The notes beneath the pieces were generated by a model. The model was not told where the DNA came from and made no database searches. It saw only the letters and a program-made list of their open reading frames with translations. Below are positions 56,996 to 64,000 of a DNA stretch of 64,000 nt, in pieces. Each line of letters starts with the position of its first letter. Positions within the stretch are counted from its first letter, which is position 1. This DNA comes from Beroe forskalii (taxonomy: Eukaryota; Ctenophora; Nuda; Beroida; Beroidae), in contig WFMF01000047.1 in the NCBI GenBank assembly GCA_011033025.1, forward strand, positions 726,072 to 790,071, in the 5' to 3' direction. A program made the position numbers and the translations under genes.

Positions 56996-57760
56996 GGGGG
57001 CTGGGGGGTATTCGGAAGTCGGTGGCCAAAATAGAGTTTTTGACTAGAACTGATAGAGGAGCATTGTAGCTACCAGGAAAACTTCACGGAATGAAAAAAT
57101 CTTGTTATGCAATTTTGAAAATAGGAATTTGCCAGTAAATACAGTTCGCGCGCAAACTTCAATCACGCTTTGCCAAAAATGATCTTAAAATTCTCCTTCA
57201 TTTCTTTGAGAATAATCCTGAAACTTTCCATATATTACAACAAGAGGCGTATACATCGCAGCATTATTACTGCATTATACATCGCAACATTGTGTTCTAA
57301 ACATCAAAATGAAGATATTTGTCCAACGGATTTTTGATTCAGGCCTCGGAACCGAAAATATTCGAATTTGAATGCAGTATTCAATGAGACAAATTTTGAT
57401 GATTTTTCCGGTCACAAAAACTCAAAATCGAATATTTTCGGTTCTGAGGCCTAAATAAAAATTCTGTTGGACAAATCTCTTCATTTCAATCCCTAGAACA
57501 TATCTGGTAAGTTTCAGGACGATCCTCAAAGAAATTTTAGAAGAGATAGATTTTTAAGATAATTTTTGGCAAATTGCGGTTGAAGTTAGCACGCGTACTG
57601 TAATTACAGGCAAATTCCGATTTTTCAAAATCGCATGGCTCAGGCTACGAAAAAGATTTTTCATTCTGATAAGTTTTTCCAGTAGCTACGATACTCCTTT
57701 ATCATTTCTAGCCAAAAACACCATTTCGGGCATCGAAACTCCGAAGACCCCCCTGCCCCC
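56996..57760. mobile_element. 765-bp foldback MITE, TTAA-type duplication
   Basis: Inverted ends GGGGGCTGGGGGG and CCCCCCTGCCCCC, each bordered by TTATTAA (56989-56995 and 57761-57767), which includes TTAA. Imperfect inverted symmetry covers most of the length (GAAGTC, TAGCTACCAGG, TTGAAGTT words mirrored). No coding. TTAA duplications are typical of piggyBac and Kolobok superfamilies. Confidence 0.72.
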
Positions 57761-57767
57761 TTATTAA

Positions 57768-59692
57768 TTAAAGCTGATTGTAAAGTTACTCGACTTCAGA
57801 GCAGTAGAGAACAAAATCTTTGAGCTTTAATTTAACTTTTACCTAATTAATAACTTTTGAAGTCGACTCCAACATTTTCATAATACAGTCAGAAGCGAAT
57901 TAGAGATAGATCCGGATAGATCACTAGCTACGACTAATTTAAACCAAGTTCGAATAAAACATATATTATTGTTGTCAAACAGAAAAATATAAAACCGTGC
58001 CAAAATTGGATCACACTCAACACTCAACAGATCAAATTATCGTATATCCACAAAATAATATTGTGCAAGGCACATTTTAAAACAAACGCAGATCTGTAAA
58101 ACAAAGTTTGACTCTCACATCACAACGGGATATATTTAATATTTTACACAAAATATTTTGAAATATGGCACACATGATAGTACATAATAGTCTCCGACTA
58201 TATCATATATTCATCGTTTCATATTGTGTAGTCAACAATATAATAATATCGAGCTCCTGGAATATTTTATTAACAATCTTTATAACAACCCGTCGAGAAA
58301 GAGAAAGAGAGGAAGATGGAGTTTGTGTGTGAGTGGTATTATTAAAATTTACAACGAACTTGGCGGACCCCCAGCTGGTTCATACTCCGTAGGTATAATT
58401 ATATATTGTTGTTTCCAACATTATTATGATTATTTTAACCGCGCACAAACATGGCTTTATATTATGTTGCTTTCATGTTGTTTCAAGATATAGCATTATT
58501 ATAATCATTGTCTCAACATTGTTTACGAGTCTATATGAGCTACAGGTTATAAAGGTTAACAATGGTTAGTTTGTTATATTAGAAAAGAGACATCGTTCTA
58601 ATCGCTGAATATTGTGGCCTTGAACTCATTAAAAAGATACATTGAACAATGACACTCTTGAAGATATTTCAACCTGCCCTGTTTTCGTGAATACCTTAGT
58701 GGACATAATGATCACGGACTTACGTTTCAAGGACCTAAGACTTCACAGATATTAATATTCACGCTCGATCTTGCCACGACAAATTCCAACAAAATTCGAA
58801 ATTATCGGCTCGATTTTTCCCAATTTTCTTCCACGATTTGAACACTTCAATTAAATACGTTTTGATATTTTTGTTTAATGTGACATGATTAATTTCCATA
58901 TTGCAGGTACTAAGCATGAAAAAGAAGTGAAAATCACGGACATAAAATTTTCACGGACTTTAATATTCACGCTGAGGTGCTTAGCGCGACTGTAATGTCC
59001 GTGATATTATGACCGATAAAGTATATCATTTTCAGTAGATCTGCAGTGAAGGAATGAACAGTATTCAGATCGAGTATATTTGACGGGAGACAATATCTGA
59101 AAAGTAACGAGAAGTTATTAAGTGGGTTCAGATCGCAATAAAGAGATCGCAAAGTCAGGACATATATATTATATACATGCGAGAACAGAGCTACCTTGCG
59201 AGGCTAGAATGGCACTCTCAAATAATATATAGAGCATTATTAACACTGATATGTGGTGTTGCACGGCAACCGAAGCCACAGCAACCAGCAGGCTATCTAA
59301 CGTCATCAACGCGCTACCTTGTGCTATGATAATGACGTCATCACACCTGTGTATACTTCTTAAAAGCGCCTACATTTGTCGCCGCTCTGTCGCGGGTGGT
59401 CTACAGGAATGGTATGGTACGGCATATCATATATATTTGATAATGGGTTAGGTGGAAACACAATGTCTCTCTGAGGTTTTAAACAGCGTACAGACGTAAG
59501 AATGTGCACCGTTTAGACCTTGTAAAATTAGATAAGTTGCTATTAAATCGTACGGTGGTGTGTGTTTTGTTCGAGGACCATACCGATTATATTGAGAACA
59601 AAGTGCAGCATACGAACGGTGGATAGAGATAAAACAGAATTGAGGAATTGGAAGCAAAATTCGAAAGTTTAATTAAGGCGAAATTACAAGAG
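57768..59692. other. No gene recognised
   Basis: AT-rich. A short direct repeat TTAATATTCACGCT lies near 58754 and 58961. Open stretches at 58224-58493 and 59251-59451 have no domain. Confidence 0.45.
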
Positions 59693-59696
59693 TTAA

Positions 59697-60395
59697 GGGG
59701 GCCGGGGGGGGTCTGAGGTCGATTTTCGGTTTTTTGTTGTTTCTGATAGAGCTGAACGCCAGCTACCAGTAGGTTTTTACCGCATCAAAAAATATTGTTC
59801 CTAGCCAAAGTTATGAATTTTTCAAATCGCGATTTCGCCTGTAATTACAGTGCATGCGAACTTTCGACGCATTTGCCGAAAATTAACTTAAAAATCTATC
59901 TCCTCCTACAGTTTTTGAGGAAAACCTTGAAACTTGGTAGTTATGTTCTAGGGCATAAACGGAACTTTCATGCGAGCCGATTTTTGATTTGGGCCTCAGA
60001 AGTGAAAATATGAATTTTTGAAATTTGAAAATCGTCATTTTTGACCATTTTTGGGACAGGAGCCAACTTTGAAAATTTATATTTTCACTTTTGAGGCCTA
60101 AATCGAAAATCGGCTCGCATGAAAGTTTTGTTTTATGCCCTAGAACATAACTACCAAGTTTCAAGGGTTTTCCTCAAAAACTGTAGGAGGAGATAGATTT
60201 TAAAGTTGATTTTCGGCAAATCGCGTCGTAAGTTCGCGCGCGCACTGTAATTACAGGTGAAATCGCGATTTGAAAAATTCATAACTTCGGCTAGGAACAA
60301 TATTTTTTGATGCGGTAAAACCTACTGGTAGCTGGCGTTCAGCTCTATCAGAAACAACAAAAAACCGAAAATCGACCTCAGACCCCCCGGCCCCC
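59697..60395. mobile_element. 699-bp nearly full-length foldback MITE, TTAA duplication
   Basis: The inverted ends are GGGGGCCGGGGGGGGTCTGAGG and its complement, exactly flanked by TTAA (59693-59696, 60396-60399). Each half (about 340 bp) is nearly the reverse complement of the other, with a short centre near 60050. The end sequence relates it to 56996-57760. It is non-coding. Its transcript would form a long duplex RNA. Confidence 0.85.
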
Positions 60396-60399
60396 TTAA

Positions 60400-62075
60400 G
60401 CGACAAGCGTTTATTCATGGGCAAGAACATAGAGAGAAAGCAAAACCAAAACGTCTGTGATCATAACTCTTGCGATTGAGTAAACCGGAAATAAGCCTTT
60501 ATTTGGTAGGTCTATAAGATAACGCATGAACATATTCTGATCACCTATTCAGTTTTTTGAAAAATGTAATCAAATGAGCGTTAAAAATTCTCAGCTGAAG
60601 CATAATCTGACCCTATTTGTAAAAATGCTATGATTCCGTGCGGGATATTCTGGGCAGTACAGTTGTATTAGAAATATCTAACTCTTAATAGAAATATTAA
60701 GTTGAGTAGTTGGCACACCTGGTACGCACGTGGCAGTGAAGACGTCTGGAAGATTCCTGATCAAATATTCCAGAAAATATCTCGATAAATATTACACAGA
60801 GATATATGATCGGGTCGAATCACAGCACTTATAGTGTACCGTGGATTGTAGATTAAAATACTTTATTTTCATAGCATAACACGAACACACAGCGAAACAA
60901 AGAGTGGATACTATAAAACCCATGTACCACATGGAATTATTGCTCTTCACCTGCTTACAATAATGCCAAGTCCAGGTGCCGAGTATAAAGTAATCTTAAC
61001 TTTTAAATGCTTAATGCTATATAAGGTGAATTGTGAGGCTCGCATTATCATCAAAGAAAAGTATCCGACAAAATTTCTTTCGCCACTTTCAACTTTTTAA
61101 GTCGAAATCGGAGGGTTATAATGGACAAATTTCAATAATTAGATTAGAAAGTACATGAACGACGATCGTCGAACATCGATGAACGCTCTTGTGAAAAAAC
61201 TGAACGGAAGAATGGGACATCAATCTAGTTAAGTACTTAATTGCGCTCAAAATAATCACTCGAAATATTCGTGATCAGGAATTTGATTTCTAGTTGCGAC
61301 AACTAAAAAATAAGAAAGTCAAAGTAAGCTTCAGTTTTATCGAAAGGAAGCAATTGGGAGTCAAGCCCTATTTAATACAATATTTGTACAAGTCTTGAGG
61401 TATTATATACTTGGACGGACTGACCGACTCGAGTAATAACGCGCAGTGCTCACATTATATTCTGTACGTGATGCGGTACACATTCGTCCAATGACAAAAT
61501 ACCTACTCTAACTGATGAACTGCTATGTTATTATATGGTGTAAAGCATTCACAAAACTTATCTAAAATACTTTAAACTTTATCAAATATATAAACAAAGA
61601 AAGTCATGTTATAAACAACAATTTAGTATATATTAGAAGCGCCAAACCATCGTAAGCTCTGAATAATAATGATAATAGAGCATATCACACAACTGAGAGA
61701 CGCTGCTGCTGCGTTACTGAAATTTACATAAAACAAGTTCTCTCCCTCTGAGTGCTATAATTTGATGTTGTGATACAGTGTGAGATGAGTGTGATATTGC
61801 TGCAGGAGGTAATGAGATCTGCATAATATGCGATATATCGTGGAAATACGGGTATTGCATGCGGAGGTAGGTATTGCCAAACATAGAACTGATGAGGCAA
61901 ATTGAATTTTGAGAGGTGTAGACGAACTTCTAGTTTTGCCCATTTGTAAAAATGCCTTGGTCCAATTTAAGTATTTCGACTTGGTTCACAAGAAAAGATG
62001 GGATATCACACTTAAACAATGTCACTCTTGAATTAAGGGGTAATGTTTCTGACCCTTATTAAATATTAGGGGTTA
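60400..62075. other. No gene recognised
   Basis: AT-rich sequence. A 62-codon frame on the minus strand (61755-61943) has no domain or splice support. Confidence 0.45.
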
Positions 62076-63195
62076 AGGGCCGGATTACACAATTTTCGTG
62101 TTAGGTCGACCTAAGAGGCTCGAAGTTTAAGGAGGAGCTCTAAGGAGCACCTCCTGTAGGTCCTCCTTTAGCAAAATCGGTATTACCCAATTCGTAAAGG
62201 TCGACCTAAACCGTAAAGGAGGAGGTCGTCCTCAAACGCTAAGGAGCATCTTAGGAGCAGCTCCTCCTTTGACACTTTCTTGGATTACCCAAATTAAAGG
62301 AACAGCTCAGTTAAGGAGCAGCTCCATATATGGTAGAGACCACCATATAAGGGAAGTCATATGGAAGTGAAATTGAATTTAGAAATTAGATGCAAATTGA
62401 ATCTGTTAGCAAACTAAATTATGATGGGTTTGAATGTGCTCGGTGCCAGTGAAGTGGATTTTACTGCTAGTGAGTTAATATCTTGCAATGATGATTGATG
62501 GGGCTTGTTAAAAATAAACATGCCTTATCAGTCAATCAAACACAGTTGCTAGATAATAGACCTATTGTCAAATTGAGTGATTGATGCCTACGGTGGGGCA
62601 CTCACACAGTTCCCGAAATCATGAGAACTGTCACTGCCAGCTCTGTTTACCCCAATTGATGAATTGAGATTGAATACTTGAATATAAATAAAATGTTGTA
62701 CACAAATTTTATCGTTTACGAATCTCAATAAAACACACCACATTATGGAGGTAAATACTAAATTGTTTTATGATTTCGGCTGCTTTTGCTTTCTAAACCA
62801 ATCACAACAGGACTACAAACTCAGCTTACAGCCAATTGAATCATTGAAATTTATCTGCTCTCTTGTGACAACGATGTAGCTCCAAATCATTATCACATAT
62901 AACGTGTGGTTTAAGGAGCACCTACTAGTTTTAAGGACGAGCTGGAGGTACCTTAAAAATTCGCCGTTTAAGGAGCAGCTAAAGGACCAACTTAAGGACG
63001 AGGTAGATTGGGTAATACCGATTTTTCGGGAATTTTAAGGTCGACCTAACTAGCTAAGGAGCACCTTAAAATCGCCTTAAAGGAGCAGATTGGGTAATAC
63101 AGAATTTTAAGGTGGACCTTAAACTGCAGTTTGGGCCGTTTTAAGGAGCACCTAGGGCTAAAGGTCGACCTTAAACGGTTGTGTAATCCGGCCCT
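62076..63195. mobile_element. 1.1-kb MITE with AGGGCCGGATTACACAA ends
   Basis: The 17-bp inverted ends AGGGCCGGATTACACAA are flanked by TA (62074-62075, 63196-63197). Sub-terminal regions on both sides are packed with AGGTCGACCT palindromes and AAGGAGCACCT/AGGAGCAGCTCC words, mirrored between sides. The centre is AT-rich without a gene. The GGGCCGG start resembles PIF/Harbinger ends, but those normally duplicate 3 bp, so the superfamily is open. Confidence 0.75.
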
Positions 63196-63197
63196 TA

Positions 63198-63640
63198 GTG
63201 GCAATTTTAGTGACACTTGAGACAAAATTTTCGATTGAATCAACGCAAATTTAAGGGTGACACCGGTTTTTCTAAGTGGGACTTAAATTTAGCGAGGCTG
63301 CCCCTTAGCTACTAAGGGTCACACTAAAAAAGCTGATTTGATCATACGAATCGATATTAAGGGTGAGCTGCCCCTCAAATACTAATTTAGGCACAGTTCA
63401 GGGCGAACTAACAATTGTATCATACGGCCCTAAATTACTTATGGACTACAAGGTACAAAAGCAACATAATTATTAGGATACAATTACTGTGAGTTGCAAT
63501 CCTTATCATTCATGGCAAAGAATGGGCAGTTATTTTGAAAAATTTGCTTAAGATATAAATTCAACATTGAAACATGTACAGTGCAAATCAAAACAATAGT
63601 TTCCTTAAAAACAATAGTTCCCTTCACAATAGTGGGGATA
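63198..63640. other. No gene recognised
   Basis: Contains TAAGGGTCACACT and TTAAGGGTGAGCTGCCCCT words resembling 62030-62070, possibly an older element into which the 1.1-kb MITE inserted. Confidence 0.4.
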
Positions 63641-63644
63641 GAGG

Positions 63645-63925
63645 ACTGTAGGCCGGGAGAGTGAGGGACTCTTGGTCGGTAAATCCTCAAAGGTTGGACT
63701 CTGGGTCGGCAAATCCCAAAAGGGTGGACTCTGGGTCGGCAAATCCCAAAAGGGTGGACTCTGGGTCGGCAAATCCAAAAGGGTGGACTCTGGGTCGGAT
63801 AATCCCCAAATGGTAGAATCTTGGTCGGGAAATCCCCGAAGAGTGGACTCTGGATTAGAAAATCCACAAAGGGTAAACTCTGGAACGATAAATAACCAAA
63901 TAGGGGACTCTGGGTCGGCACTCGG
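63645..63925 (-). repeat. Diverged 30-bp minisatellite related to 26.6-30.2 kb
   Basis: About nine units of GGACTCTGGGTCGGCAAATC-CCAAAAGGGT. The unit length (30 bp) and layout (ACTCTGG, then a purine-rich block, then CCNAAGGGTGG) match the large array, especially its first units at 26570-26640. Two frames on the minus strand stay open (DPESTLLGF or PTQSPPFG). Confidence 0.75.
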
Positions 63926-64000
63926 CAGCTTCTTATTACTTCATTACTTGTCAAACATGCATGGAGTGGCTATAATTACAGTGAATAACAACATGAATCG

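Overview
The window is eukaryotic, almost certainly metazoan, nuclear DNA. Three things show this: a few short coding exons with GT..AG boundaries and introns of about 190 to 340 bp, tRNA-headed SINE-like repeats with perfect B boxes, and a very dense load of transposons, minisatellites and one 315-bp satellite. Nothing bacterial was found (no operons, no Shine-Dalgarno starts, no CRISPR array). Degenerate TTAGGG-type arrays fit an animal with TTAGGG telomeres. The species cannot be named from the sequence; short introns would suit a compact invertebrate genome such as a sponge or cnidarian, but that is a guess.

1-16 kb: a partial LTR-retrotransposon gag on the minus strand (1-464) with a candidate primer-binding site and LTR (720-882 plus 3192-3295). 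The LTR is split by a 2.3-kb foldback element (883-3183) with an 8-bp target duplication. Telomere-like arrays lie at 3296-4055 and 8765-8866. A second foldback element (9811-16046), also with an 8-bp duplication, holds a 20-bp minisatellite, a TA-flanked MITE and two tRNA-like sequences.

16-26.4 kb: two gene-like regions. On the plus strand, four phase-compatible exons (16222-17416) encode an acidic then basic protein resembling the N-terminal part of a piggyBac-type transposase. On the minus strand, exons between 24511 and 26359 encode two Tesmin/TSO1-like CXC cysteine clusters, one behind an Ala/Pro-rich minisatellite. Between them lie a 0.8-kb TA-flanked MITE and a 315-bp satellite block that reverses orientation near 22.1 kb and carries a MITE inside one monomer.

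26.5-33.5 kb: a 30-bp minisatellite of about 120 units (26560-30207), a 175-bp two-type repeat (30690-31880), and a second copy of the 13.1-kb MITE.

33.5-56 kb: two long inverted copies of one repeat (33502-35715 and 53914-55953) enclose a nested stack. It holds a foldback with 35-40-bp repeats (36.1-41.5 kb), a foldback with 45-bp repeats around a dead non-LTR reverse transcriptase (42.5-47.6 kb), and two direct 2.5-kb repeats (47.6-50.1 and 50.3-52.9 kb) whose inner foldback cores are flipped relative to each other. A 124-bp hairpin repeat follows.

56-64 kb: two TTAA-flanked foldback MITEs of one family, a 1.1-kb TA-flanked MITE rich in GTCGAC palindromes, and a small diverged relative of the 30-bp minisatellite.

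The window has no functional pathway. Its main story is a family of long-inverted-repeat elements whose arms are built from minisatellites, repeatedly nested inside one another, plus a possible autonomous/non-autonomous piggyBac-like pairing.
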